Source: Flavobacterium sasangense DSM 21067 (GTDB lineage Bacteria > Bacteroidota > Bacteroidia > Flavobacteriales > Flavobacteriaceae). Taken from it: DNA of 64,000 nucleotides. Of the stretch, positions 18,055 to 26,692 are shown one piece after another; position 1 is the first letter of the stretch, and every line of letters starts with the position of its first letter. Location of the stretch: the NCBI RefSeq assembly GCF_000686885.1, contig NZ_JMLU01000002.1, positions 205,524 to 269,523 on the forward strand, in the 5' to 3' direction. The position numbers were made by a program, and so were the translations under genes. The notes under the pieces are model-generated. The model saw only the letters and a program-made list of their open reading frames with translations. It was not told the DNA's origin and did not search any database.

Positions 18055-19151
18055 TACATTTCCTAAATTTAAAAAAACTAAATCAACCTTTTGAAGCTGC
18101 TTTTCAGAAAAAGATGAAGCAATTTCTAGAAGGTGGTTGGTATATTTTAGGAAATGAAGTTAAGCAATTTGAAACGGATTTCGCCACTTACTGCGGAACG
18201 AAACATTGTATTGGTGTTGGTAATGGTTTAGATGCATTGGTTTTAATTTTCAAAGCTTATATTCATCTTGGGAAATTACAAAAAGGTGATGAAGTAATCG
18301 TTCCAGCAAACACTTATATTGCAAGTATTCTAGCAATTTTACAAGCTGATTTGGTTCCTGTTTTAGTCGAACCTCGTTTAGAAACTTTCAATATCAATCC
18401 AGAAGAAATTGAAGCTAAAATATCATCTAAAACTAAAGCTATTTTACCTGTTCATTTATATGGACAATTGTGTGAAATGAAAGCTATAAACGAAATCGCT
18501 AAAAAGCACAATCTTTTAGTTATTGAAGATGCAGCTCAAGCGCACGGAAGTCAGTTTTCTGAAAATGAAAAAGCTGGAAATTTAAGTCATGCTGCTACTT
18601 TTAGTTTTTATCCAGGAAAAAATTTAGGTGCTTTAGGCGATGCTGGAGCTATTACAACTAATGATGATGCATTGGCAGCAGTTTTGTTTTCGATGCGAAA
18701 TTATGGTTCTAAAGTTAAATATGAGAATGAAATTATAGGAGTTAATTCAAGATTAGACGAATTACAAGCCGCTTTTTTGAATATTAAATTGAAGCAATTA
18801 GATTCTGAAAATGAGTTCAGAAGAAGTATGGCAAAACGCTATCTTTCTAAAATTAAAAATGAGAAGATTTTAATGCCAAATTGGGATTTATCTCAAAATC
18901 ACGTATTTCATTTGTTTGTCATCCGAACTTCCAATCGAACGGATTTGCAAAATTATTTAAAAGAAAACGGAATTGAAACCATGATTCATTATCCAATTCC
19001 ACCACATAAACAAAAAGCATTAGCCAATTGGAATCAGTTATCGTTTCCAATTACAGAGAAAATTCATGATGAGGTTTTGAGTATTCCATTGAATTCGGGT
19101 TTAAAAGCCTCAGAAATTCAGCATATCATTACAACTTTAAATAATTACTAA
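18051..19151 (+). CDS. dTDP-3-keto-sugar aminotransferase (FdtB/QdtB-like, DegT family)
   Basis: A 366-residue PLP-dependent sugar aminotransferase of the DegT/DnrJ/EryC1/StrS family. The Schiff-base lysine is K190 in [27 protein letters not shown] (Asp160) binds the pyridine nitrogen, and [12 protein letters not shown] is the usual C-domain motif. The [14 protein letters not shown] wording is most like 3-aminotransferases such as FdtB and QdtB, which act on dTDP-3-keto-6-deoxyhexoses made by FdtA/QdtA-type isomerases. A matching isomerase is encoded at 24257. The product would be a dTDP-3-amino-3,6-dideoxyhexose. Fuc3N versus Qui3N cannot be told from the sequence. Confidence 0.9.
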   Translation: MIHFLNLKKLNQPFEAAFQKKMKQFLEGGWYILGNEVKQFETDFATYCGTKHCIGVGNGLDALVLIFKAYIHLGKLQKGDEVIVPANTYIASILAILQADLVPVLVEPRLETFNINPEEIEAKISSKTKAILPVHLYGQLCEMKAINEIAKKHNLLVIEDAAQAHGSQFSENEKAGNLSHAATFSFYPGKNLGALGDAGAITTNDDALAAVLFSMRNYGSKVKYENEIIGVNSRLDELQAAFLNIKLKQLDSENEFRRSMAKRYLSKIKNEKILMPNWDLSQNHVFHLFVIRTSNRTDLQNYLKENGIETMIHYPIPPHKQKALANWNQLSFPITEKIHDEVLSIPLNSGLKASEIQHIITTLNNY

Positions 19152-19724
19152 ATGGGAATTTTGCATAAATTGAAACAATTTGCTTTTGTAAAGCTTCGCA
19201 TTTTAAAATATAACAGCTTGTCTTCGTGTAAGCAAGTTTCGGGTCAGCCTAAATTATATCATCCATTGCTTTTAAATGGAAAAGGGAAGATTTCGTTTGG
19301 AAAAAATGTTCAAATTGGTGTTGTAAATTCGCCAAACTATTATTCTCATTATTCTTATTTTGAAGCAAGAAACTCAGAAAGTGAAATTGTCATTGGAAAT
19401 AATGTTTCAATAAATAACCATTGTTCCATTGAAGCTTTATCAAAAATCACTATTCAAGATGATGTTTTGATTGGGATAAATTGTTCCATTTTAGATAACG
19501 ACGGACATTCCTTAGAAATTGATAATCGCCTTTCTGGAACACCAAAATCAGCTGAAATTGTAATTGAGAAAAACGTTTTTATTGGCGATAACGTTACCAT
19601 TTTGAAAGGAGTCACAATTGGTGAGCATTCGGTTGTAGGAAATGGTTCGGTTGTAACTAAAAGTGTTCCTTCAAATGTAATTGTTGCTGGAAATCCAGCG
19701 CAAATCATAAAAGAAATCAAATAG
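19152..19724 (+). CDS. Left-handed beta-helix (hexapeptide) acyltransferase
   Basis: 190 residues with hexapeptide repeats forming a left-handed beta helix: IVIGNNVSINNHCSIEALSKITIQ, then VFIGDNVTILKGVTIGEHSVVGNGSVVTKSV, and a C-terminal VAGNPAQIIKEI. This is typical of WbbJ/Maa-type O-acetyltransferases and of the N-acetyltransferases (FdtC/QdtC) that finish 3-acetamido sugars. It directly follows the aminotransferase stop codon, so N-acetylation of the 3-amino sugar is a reasonable inference. O-acetylation of the glycan is the alternative. Confidence 0.85.
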   Translation: MGILHKLKQFAFVKLRILKYNSLSSCKQVSGQPKLYHPLLLNGKGKISFGKNVQIGVVNSPNYYSHYSYFEARNSESEIVIGNNVSINNHCSIEALSKITIQDDVLIGINCSILDNDGHSLEIDNRLSGTPKSAEIVIEKNVFIGDNVTILKGVTIGEHSVVGNGSVVTKSVPSNVIVAGNPAQIIKEIK

Positions 19725-20995
19725 TGTCATTTTTTAACCGACATATTTTATTAAAAGTATTGTCGCTTAATGCGATTGCAGTTTTTGTACAATTTATTTT
19801 AGGTCTGATTTCCGTTAATATTGTGTCAGTTTATTTAGGTCCGAGCGGTATGGCTTTTATGGGGAATTTGAGAAACTTCACCAGTATTTTCAAGTCGATA
19901 AGCATTGTGGGTCTAAAAGAAGGTTTTATCAAGTTGTTTATTGTAAACACGGAAGCCGAACAGCGAAAAAAAATATTTTCCACATTCCTTTCTTTTTTTG
20001 GAATTATAACCATTGTTTGCTCCGTAATTATCATCAGCTTTGCTTCAAAATGGAGTCAATTGATTTTTCAATCCAATCAGTTTTCGCACTTTTTAATTTT
20101 GTTTGGATTGTTATTACCTTTTTTTACATTCCAATCTTTTTTGGCGGCGTTATTAAATGCCCAACAATTTTTCAAGAAATTGATTGCATTACAATTGGTA
20201 AGTTCCATTGTGATTTTTGCTTTTACTACTTTTTTTACTATTCGAAATCAATTAGAAGGAGCCATTTTAATTTTGGTGATTTCAGATGTATTACTGTTGG
20301 TTTGTACATTATATTTTTTACGAAAAAATGAAGCTTTTCACTATTTTAATACTTTAAAAAACATCGATTTTACCTATTTAAAAAGTATTCAAAAGTTCTT
20401 ATTGATGGCATTAGTAAGTGCTATTATTATTCCACTGACATCATTGTTAATTCGAAATGTACTAATTACAGATATTTCACTTGATGCAGCTGGAAATTGG
20501 GAAGCAGTCAATAGAATTTCAGGATTTTACATGATGTTTTTTAGTGCTGGATTATCCATGTATTATCTTCCAAAACTTTCAGCTTTGAATACAGATGATG
20601 AGTTTAAAAAGGAATTGGGATATTATTTTAAAACCTTAGTTCCGTTATTTATATTGGTTTTATTGTTCGTATTTGTCGCTAAAAATTGGATTATTGATTA
20701 TGTGTTAGCATCGAAGTTTCAATTGGTGAAATCACTTTTGATTTGGCAGTTATTAGGCGATTTATTTAAGATTATGACCTTAGCCTTTGGGTATCAAATT
20801 TTAGTAAAAGCGATGGTAAATAAGTATTTAATTATTGAGCTTGTTTTTAATCTTTTATTTTACTTTGGCGTTTTGTTTTTGTTAAAACAATTTTCAGTTG
20901 AAGGTGCTGTTATGGCTTATTTTTATGCTAATGTCATTACTTTTTTAGTGGTTTTATATTTTTTTAGAAAACTAATTTATGTCAAAAAATCTTAA
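19724..20995 (+). CDS. Wzx-like O-antigen flippase (polysaccharide transporter)
   Basis: 423 residues with about twelve membrane segments; MATE/MOP-superfamily O-antigen translocase of the WzxE type. It opens with LKVLSLNAIAVFVQFILGLISVNIVSVYLGPSGMAFMGNL, the common start of this subfamily. It flips lipid-linked glycan repeats across the inner membrane. The start codon is GTG, overlapping the preceding stop by one base (TAGTG), so translation is coupled. It overlaps the next gene by 17 bases. Confidence 0.88.
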   Translation: MSFFNRHILLKVLSLNAIAVFVQFILGLISVNIVSVYLGPSGMAFMGNLRNFTSIFKSISIVGLKEGFIKLFIVNTEAEQRKKIFSTFLSFFGIITIVCSVIIISFASKWSQLIFQSNQFSHFLILFGLLLPFFTFQSFLAALLNAQQFFKKLIALQLVSSIVIFAFTTFFTIRNQLEGAILILVISDVLLLVCTLYFLRKNEAFHYFNTLKNIDFTYLKSIQKFLLMALVSAIIIPLTSLLIRNVLITDISLDAAGNWEAVNRISGFYMMFFSAGLSMYYLPKLSALNTDDEFKKELGYYFKTLVPLFILVLLFVFVAKNWIIDYVLASKFQLVKSLLIWQLLGDLFKIMTLAFGYQILVKAMVNKYLIIELVFNLLFYFGVLFLLKQFSVEGAVMAYFYANVITFLVVLYFFRKLIYVKKS

Positions 20996-22283
20996 GCTAC
21001 TTATCGCAATCGAAACCCTATTTCGATTGGTTTTATTTCTGATATTCTATTCTTCAGTAACCATTTTTCCCGATTCTGAAGGATATATCGACTTAGCGCA
21101 AAGAGTTTCCAATTTTGATTTTTCAAATTATAACGGATTGCGTTCACCCGGTTATCCATTGTTGATTTCTTTTGTGAATTCTAATTTATATGCAGTTATT
21201 TTTATTCAATTTGGATTAGGAATTATAACTTCTGTTTTTCAATATAAAACGCTGGTTTATTTGGGTTTTTCAAAACGAAATAGCTTAATATTTGCACTCT
21301 TCATTAGTTGTTTTCTAAATGTTTTCTTTTTCGAAACTTGTATTTTAGTGGAAACTGTAGTGCTTTTTTTAATGAGTACTTTTGTTTATTTACTTTCCAA
21401 AACTTCTTTTCAAAATCAAAGTTTAAAGTTCGATTTTCTAATGAGTTTTATATTAGGATATTTAGTCTTTATTAAGTCGTTTTACATTTTTATACCTTTT
21501 TTATTACTTGTTTGGTTGATTCTAAATCAGGCCAATTTTAAAATTTTTTTTCGCAAAGCATTTGTGATTCTAATTTTCCCAATGCTAGCTTTTTTGAGTT
21601 GGTCGTATGTAAATAAAATTAACATTGGTCAATTTTCCTCTTCAGGAATTTCAGGATTATATTTAGCGCAAAATTGTGTTTATTTTGCCGAAGATGCTCC
21701 AAAAGAATTCGATTGGATTTCAAAAACATACGTGGATTACAGAGAAAAATCTATACGAGAAAATCGCGACGTGGCTATGACGATTTGGTATGCTTATGAA
21801 GATGGCGCTTATGATAAGTACAATCTAACTTTACCTGAATTTTCAGTAGAGTTGGGAAAATTTGCTAAAGCAGCAATAAAAGAAAATCCATTCGCATATT
21901 TGAAACAAGTTATCACTAAGTCTTGGTTTGATTTTTGGAAACCAACAATCAATTGGAATTATGAAGCGTTCAATTTTAAGTATGCGAATAAACTATTTTT
22001 GGGAGTTTGGTATTTGCAGTCCGCTCTTATTGTTTTAATTAAGGCAGGATTCCTTTTTGTTTTTTGCTTTCAGTTGGTGAAATTCATGAAAAGTAAAAAA
22101 CTTAGCTTTGAATTTTTATTAGCTTTAATTGTGTTTACGGCTTCTGTTTTACAGGCCTTGGCAACTTATGGAACCAATAATCGTTTTAGTTTTCCTTTCG
22201 AATTTATAATGATAAGTACAGTTTTTTTATTTTTGAAAAAGAATATTAAGCTTCCCAGCAAGTTAAATACTTGGTTGCATTAG
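20979..22283 (+). CDS. Polytopic membrane protein, probable GT-C glycosyltransferase
   Basis: 434 residues with about ten membrane segments. An early periplasmic loop has PDSEGYIDLAQR and GLRSPGYPLLISF, the pattern of GT39/ArnT-like GT-C enzymes, in which the acidic loop after the first helix is catalytic. It may transfer a sugar from a polyprenyl-phosphate donor, or be a related repeat polymerase; no dedicated Wzy is otherwise visible. The 3' end runs 38 bases into the converging glycosyltransferase gene, an unusually long tail-to-tail overlap. Confidence 0.7.
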   Translation: MSKNLKLLIAIETLFRLVLFLIFYSSVTIFPDSEGYIDLAQRVSNFDFSNYNGLRSPGYPLLISFVNSNLYAVIFIQFGLGIITSVFQYKTLVYLGFSKRNSLIFALFISCFLNVFFFETCILVETVVLFLMSTFVYLLSKTSFQNQSLKFDFLMSFILGYLVFIKSFYIFIPFLLLVWLILNQANFKIFFRKAFVILIFPMLAFLSWSYVNKINIGQFSSSGISGLYLAQNCVYFAEDAPKEFDWISKTYVDYREKSIRENRDVAMTIWYAYEDGAYDKYNLTLPEFSVELGKFAKAAIKENPFAYLKQVITKSWFDFWKPTINWNYEAFNFKYANKLFLGVWYLQSALIVLIKAGFLFVFCFQLVKFMKSKKLSFEFLLALIVFTASVLQALATYGTNNRFSFPFEFIMISTVFLFLKKNIKLPSKLNTWLH

Positions 22284-23388
22284 TTTTGTAATTATGTTCT
22301 TTTTCTATAAAATTTCGAGCATTCTCAGAAATTTCTATTATTTTTTCAGGATGTTCAATTAAATAGGAAAGCTTTGCTGCAATTTTGTTTTCATCAGGTA
22401 ACGCATTAATACAAATTTCATCTTCTTGCAACTGATACTGATTTAAAAATTCGGTTTCAGCGCCAGTAAAAACCACTTTTCCCTTTGCCATAGCTTCTAA
22501 TGCATTATACCCTTGATCGTATGCAAAAACTTGGTCTAAAACAATGTGCGCTTTATTGTAAATAGAAATATATTCGTTGTACGGAAGGTTTTCGGTTACG
22601 ACTATTTCAACTTTATCAGCATATTTTTTTCGAACGATTTCTAAAGCTTTTTCGAAATAATTAATTCCTTTTTTAAGGTAACTCAATCGATTAATACCAA
22701 GAAAAATGATGATTTTATTTGTATTTTCTATAGGTTGAAAAACAATTTTATCTGTATTTATTGGGTTTGGAATAAACGTGGTTGAATATCCCATTTTTTG
22801 CATCGGAATTTCATAATCTAAATCTGATGTGATTAGTTGTTGACAATTTTCTTTCAACCATTCAAAGGTTTTTCGATAATTTTCTTTTCGATATTTTAAA
22901 GGAAATTGAAATTGATTTTCCAAAGAATTGTCCTCAAAATAAGGAGTTAAAACCGAATATTTTAGTTCGTTTTGAAACCAATAATCTACAATTGGTGTCT
23001 CATCACCACAAATTAATAAACTTCGACTTTTAATTTTCTTGAATAACTTTTTAAATAAAAATCTTGACAAAATTGGATACGTTTCTAAAGCATCCGAATT
23101 AATTAATTGTACATGATTAAAATCATTCAGCTTAGGTAAAAGCAGATAAAATCGAATCGCTTTTTCAATTTTTTCGAAATCTAAACCCAAAACTTTTCGA
23201 ATACTTTTAAATAGAAAATTAGCTATCTTGTTATCGTTGCATACAGCCGCATAAATTGAATAATCTACAGGGAATTTCTTGAATTTATCACCACAACCCA
23301 CAATTGTGACTTCATGACCAAGCGCTACTAATCCTTCTTTTAAAGAATTGTGCAAACGACTATATTCGCCTAACAAAAGTATTTTCAT
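22246..23388 (-). CDS. Glycosyltransferase family 4-like enzyme
   Basis: 380 residues, GT-B type. The N-terminus MKILLLGEYSRLHNSLKEGL is a Rossmann-type acceptor domain. The C-terminal donor-binding domain has KIIIFLGINR, PYNEYISIYNKAHIVLDQV and GYNALEAMAKGKVVFTGAE, the E-x7-E-like region of GT4 enzymes. It adds a nucleotide-sugar to a glycan. It diverges from the next glycosyltransferase across a short region with heptanucleotide repeats, and its 3' end overlaps the converging GT-C-like gene. Confidence 0.85.
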   Translation of the reverse strand: MKILLLGEYSRLHNSLKEGLVALGHEVTIVGCGDKFKKFPVDYSIYAAVCNDNKIANFLFKSIRKVLGLDFEKIEKAIRFYLLLPKLNDFNHVQLINSDALETYPILSRFLFKKLFKKIKSRSLLICGDETPIVDYWFQNELKYSVLTPYFEDNSLENQFQFPLKYRKENYRKTFEWLKENCQQLITSDLDYEIPMQKMGYSTTFIPNPINTDKIVFQPIENTNKIIIFLGINRLSYLKKGINYFEKALEIVRKKYADKVEIVVTENLPYNEYISIYNKAHIVLDQVFAYDQGYNALEAMAKGKVVFTGAETEFLNQYQLQEDEICINALPDENKIAAKLSYLIEHPEKIIEISENARNFIEKEHNYKTNATKYLTCWEA

Positions 23389-23395
23389 GTAATGG

Positions 23396-23430
23396 TTCTA
23401 AATTCTAAATTCTGACTTCTAAATTCTTAT
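23396..23430 (+). repeat. Heptanucleotide tandem repeat TTCTAAA
   Basis: Five consecutive 7-base units, three of them exactly TTCTAAA (23396, 23403, 23417) and two variants (TTCTGAC at 23410, TTCTTAT at 23424). It lies in the divergent region between two glycosyltransferase genes and runs into the -7 box of the plus-strand gene. Confidence 0.7.
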
Positions 23431-23435
23431 CTTTG
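23428..23435 (+). promoter_or_regulatory. -7 element for the GT2-like gene
   Basis: TATCTTTG matches TAnnTTTG, 25 bases before the ATG at 23461. No TTG at the usual -33 distance; the upstream DNA is the TTCTAAA repeat tract. Confidence 0.5.
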
Positions 23436-23460
23436 TGTAAATATAGTATAATTGCTAAAT

Positions 23461-24279
23461 ATGTATCAAAAATCGGATATTCAAATTTTAATTGCCACGA
23501 TGAATCGAACTAATTTCGATTTTTTGAAAGCGATGTTTGTATTTTCTGATTTTTCAACGCTTAACTTATTAGTAATTAATCAAACAACTTCTGATAGGTT
23601 ATTGCAATCTGATTTTGATAATGTTGAAGTAATCAATTCTTTTGAAAGAGGATTGTCTAAAAGCAGAAATTTAGCATTACAAAAAGCTTCTAAAGATTTG
23701 GTTATTTTAACTGATGATGATGTGGTTTTTAAATCTGGTTTCGAAGATTTTGTATTAAACGCATTCAATTCCAACCCAAATCATGATGGTTTTCGATTTC
23801 AATATGAAAATGAAAATGGAAATTTACCCAAAAAATATCCAAAACGTTTTTTATCAAAACTTTCAAATTTTGAAATATTAAATGCATCTTCTGTAGAGTT
23901 GGTTTTTAAAAAGAATAGTATCAAATCTAAAGTTGTCCTATTTGATGAGAATTTTGGTTTGGGATCTACATTTTACATGGGAGAAGAAGCTATTTTTGTT
24001 TCTGATGCTATAAAAAAAGGTTTGAATATAGGTTTTGTGCCAAAAACAATATTAATTCATTCCGATTTATCAACAGGAGAAAAAACAATTTTTTCAGAAT
24101 TATATTTTGTACAAAGTGCTGTTTTTTATCGCATTTTTGGTAAAATGTATTTATTTTGGGTAGCTTTGAAATTATTTTTTGATTTAAAACAAAGTAAAAT
24201 TAACTTTACTCAAGTTTATTACTTATTCATTCAAGCCCTCAAGGGTAAAAAAGCTTATGTCAACCATACAAAATTGTAA
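23461..24279 (+). CDS. GT2-like glycosyltransferase (GT-A fold)
   Basis: 272 residues from the ATG at 23461. A TTG nine bases earlier (23452) is possible but less likely. GT-A features are IQILIATMNRTNFDFL at the start, SFERGLSKSRNLALQKAS and the acidic motif VILTDDDVVFKSGF (DDD). NFGLGSTFYMGEEAIFVSDA is the usual acceptor-side motif containing the catalytic-base region. It transfers an activated sugar within the surface-glycan locus. Its 3' end overlaps the start of the cupin isomerase gene by 23 bases, so the two are coupled. Confidence 0.87.
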   Translation: MYQKSDIQILIATMNRTNFDFLKAMFVFSDFSTLNLLVINQTTSDRLLQSDFDNVEVINSFERGLSKSRNLALQKASKDLVILTDDDVVFKSGFEDFVLNAFNSNPNHDGFRFQYENENGNLPKKYPKRFLSKLSNFEILNASSVELVFKKNSIKSKVVLFDENFGLGSTFYMGEEAIFVSDAIKKGLNIGFVPKTILIHSDLSTGEKTIFSELYFVQSAVFYRIFGKMYLFWVALKLFFDLKQSKINFTQVYYLFIQALKGKKAYVNHTKL

Positions 24280-24661
24280 AATACTTGCTATTCCAAAGAT
24301 TGAAGATCCTAGAGGAAATCTTTCGGTGATAGAACATAATGTAATTCCATTTGAAATCAAGCGCGTGTATTATTTATACGATGTGCCAAGTGGTGCTGAA
24401 CGTGGTGGACATTCTCATAGAGAACAACAAGAATTTTTGGTCGCTTTATCTGGAAGTTTTGATGTGATTTTAAACGATGGAAAAGTTGAAAAAACAGTTA
24501 CACTTAACAAACCTTTTGAAGGACTTTTGATTCCAAATGGCATTTGGCGAGAATTGAAAGATTTTTCTTCTGGAGCCGTTTGTTTAGTAGTTGCTTCAGA
24601 TGTTTTTGATGAAGACGATTATATTCGTGATTTTGATGAATTTTTGAAATCTAAGTCTTAA
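24257..24661 (+). CDS. Sugar 3,4-ketoisomerase (FdtA/QdtA/WxcM-like cupin)
   Basis: 134 residues, a single cupin domain. It converts dTDP-4-keto-6-deoxyglucose to the 3-keto isomer, the step before 3-amination. Family motifs are PKIEDPRGNLSVIE, YYLYDVPSGAERGGHSHREQ (catalytic/histidine region), FLVALSGSFDVILNDG and the C-terminal VFDEDDYIRDFDEF. It is the natural partner of the FdtB/QdtB-like aminotransferase at 18051, although five genes separate them. Its last 4 bases overlap the converging GT2 gene. rmlA/rmlB, needed to make the precursor, must lie outside the window. Confidence 0.9.
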   Translation: MSTIQNCKILAIPKIEDPRGNLSVIEHNVIPFEIKRVYYLYDVPSGAERGGHSHREQQEFLVALSGSFDVILNDGKVEKTVTLNKPFEGLLIPNGIWRELKDFSSGAVCLVVASDVFDEDDYIRDFDEFLKSKS

Positions 24662-25593
24662 TGATATACTGTGAAATCGATGCCGTATTTTTTTAAAATA
24701 TGTTTAGTTTTTAAAAGAAATTTTAAGAAAAAACTTGGAGAAGCTAATAGTATTTGAGTTTTAATCGGAATCTTTAATGAAATATCGTTTAAATACTGCT
24801 TTGATTTTTCTAGGTCTCCAGCAATTCTAAATTGCAAAGCATATTCTAATCTGTAAATATCTAAGAATTTTTTTAAAATTTTGTTTTGTTTTTCTACTTC
24901 AGAAAATTGATTTAAATCGATTAAAGTTTTTTTTGTAAATTTCAATTTCGCTAAAGAATTTTGTGCTTCAAAATGATAAATTGCAGAAATTACATTGTTA
25001 ATAGCTACATTGTTCTTTATAGCAATTTTTGTCCAAAGTTCTAAATCCTCTCCGTTTGTAATTGTTTTATTAAATCCTTTATATTCCATAATAATTTTTT
25101 TAGGAACAATGACAGAAGAAGAAGTAGCTATTCGATTCACTAAACTGGCTTGAAAAAAATCTGTTACTATTCCTCTAAAATCATCGGAGAAACTATAAGA
25201 AAAACTGTTATTTATAATATGATTTTTAGCTATTTTAGTTTGGTAACGGCTACAATACATTCCACAATTTGGAAAATCATTTATTAATTTTACTAGTTCT
25301 TCTAAATGATTAGGGAACCAATAATCATCGGCATCTAAAAAAGCTATGAATTCTGCTGTAGCTGCACTAATTCCTAAATTTCGAGCAGCAGCGACACCTT
25401 TATTTTCTTGTTGAAGTAATTTGATTCGTTTGTCTGAAAAGTGTGATGCGATTTCAAAACTATTATCCGTTGAGCCATCATTTACAATAACAATTTCAAA
25501 GTCTGTAAAAGTTTGGGCTAATACAGAATTTAAAGTTTCTTTAAAAATGAAACCTTTGTTGTAAAGAGGTATAATAACGGATACTTTAGGCAT
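24658..25593 (-). CDS. Glycosyltransferase family 2
   Basis: 311 residues with a canonical GT-A start: PKVSVIIPLYNKGFIFKETL, then IVIVNDGSTDNSFEIA and the metal-binding FIAFLDADDYWFPNHL (DADD), with TNGEDLELWTKIAIKN later. A long helical C-terminal part (about 215-311) follows, rather variable in this family. It transfers a sugar in the surface-glycan locus. It converges on the cupin gene with a 4-base overlap. About 210 bases of AT-rich DNA without any gene precede its start. Confidence 0.93.
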   Translation of the reverse strand: MPKVSVIIPLYNKGFIFKETLNSVLAQTFTDFEIVIVNDGSTDNSFEIASHFSDKRIKLLQQENKGVAAARNLGISAATAEFIAFLDADDYWFPNHLEELVKLINDFPNCGMYCSRYQTKIAKNHIINNSFSYSFSDDFRGIVTDFFQASLVNRIATSSSVIVPKKIIMEYKGFNKTITNGEDLELWTKIAIKNNVAINNVISAIYHFEAQNSLAKLKFTKKTLIDLNQFSEVEKQNKILKKFLDIYRLEYALQFRIAGDLEKSKQYLNDISLKIPIKTQILLASPSFFLKFLLKTKHILKKYGIDFTVYH

Positions 25594-25804
25594 TTTTTAA
25601 TGTAAAAAAATATAATTTCTTTATCAGGAAGCCTTAATGATTATATTAAAGCATTCAAAAGTAATTATATTAAAATAAACAAAAATAGATAAGTTTATTT
25701 TCTTTAAAAAAATAATTGTTTTCTTGCTAAATTAATTCTATTAACTTGATTTGTTTCCTTCTTTAATTAAACTATTTTCGATCTAATTTTAGACAATCAG
25801 TATT

Positions 25805-26692
25805 TCATCCAATATAAATTTTACTAAAATAAGTCAATCGAAACACATTAAAAACAAACAAAGACGGATTATTTCCTTTAAGTTGATTTTCTATAAATTT
25901 CCCGAAAACCGAATACAAAACCGCTAATAAATATGTGATTTTAAAAGTATGTAACTTAGAAACTAAGTTAACCATTTTGCTGTATTCTTTTGTAATTAGT
26001 TGTTTTTTATAGAGTAAAAATAAATTGTCTAACGAGTTTTTAGTTTTTTCAACATAAACAGCATTCGTGTCAATATCATCATGTTGAACAGGATTATGAA
26101 TGTGTCTAACTTTAGCGTTCATTTTTTGAAGTTCGAATGAAAAAAGTGTGTCATCATGACCGTATTTTTTAAACGAACTATCAAATTTAATACGATTAAA
26201 AACCGATTTTTTTATCAAAGTATTATTAAATAAAGTAGCACGGTAGCCATTTTTATTTCTTTGGTCTACTGTTTGGTCTTCCATGAATTTGCCATATTTC
26301 CAGCGTAGTAATTGTTGTTTTGAAGGCGCTTTTTTAGCATGAATTCTCCCGCCATAAACTACTTCATAATTTGGAATTTGGTCTACGTAATTTTTTATGA
26401 AATTGGGAAAAGGTAAAAAACAATCACCATCTAAAATCAATAAATTTTCATATTTAGATTGGCTAACTAAAATATTTTTGTTTTCACGATAGCCTACGTT
26501 TTTTTCTAAAGAAACATAGCTGCAATTAGATAGTGAGTTTATTTTTTCGTTCTCAACATTATAAATCGAATGGGAGGCGTCGTCTTGTGTTAAAATTTCA
26601 AAATCGATACCTAAATCAAGGCATTGTTGATGAATTTCTTTTACTAATGGTAAAAGATTGTAATGGTATATCGTTATTAAAACCGATAACAT
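25805..26692 (-). CDS. Glycosyltransferase family 2-like protein
   Basis: 295 residues. The start MLSVLITIYHYNLLPLVKEI and acidic motif NLLILDGDCFLPFP (DGD) indicate a GT-A fold. KKYGHDDTLFSFELQKMNAK is the usual acceptor/catalytic-base segment, and the C-terminus is hydrophobic and may touch the membrane. The ATG follows the FtsE stop with no gap (TAAATG on the minus strand), so a glycosyltransferase is translationally coupled to a divisome-type ABC ATPase. That arrangement is odd and may simply reflect insertion of the glycan locus. Confidence 0.85.
   Translation of the reverse strand: MLSVLITIYHYNLLPLVKEIHQQCLDLGIDFEILTQDDASHSIYNVENEKINSLSNCSYVSLEKNVGYRENKNILVSQSKYENLLILDGDCFLPFPNFIKNYVDQIPNYEVVYGGRIHAKKAPSKQQLLRWKYGKFMEDQTVDQRNKNGYRATLFNNTLIKKSVFNRIKFDSSFKKYGHDDTLFSFELQKMNAKVRHIHNPVQHDDIDTNAVYVEKTKNSLDNLFLLYKKQLITKEYSKMVNLVSKLHTFKITYLLAVLYSVFGKFIENQLKGNNPSLFVFNVFRLTYFSKIYIG

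Noticed and set aside
23452..23460. TTG start nine bases upstream of the glycosyltransferase ATG
   Set aside because: ATG at 23461 gives the usual family N-terminus and lies at a normal distance from the -7 box.
25594..25804. Possible gene or RNA in the gap between two glycosyltransferases
   Set aside because: AT-rich with no sustained frame and no recognisable structured RNA or hairpin with T-run.
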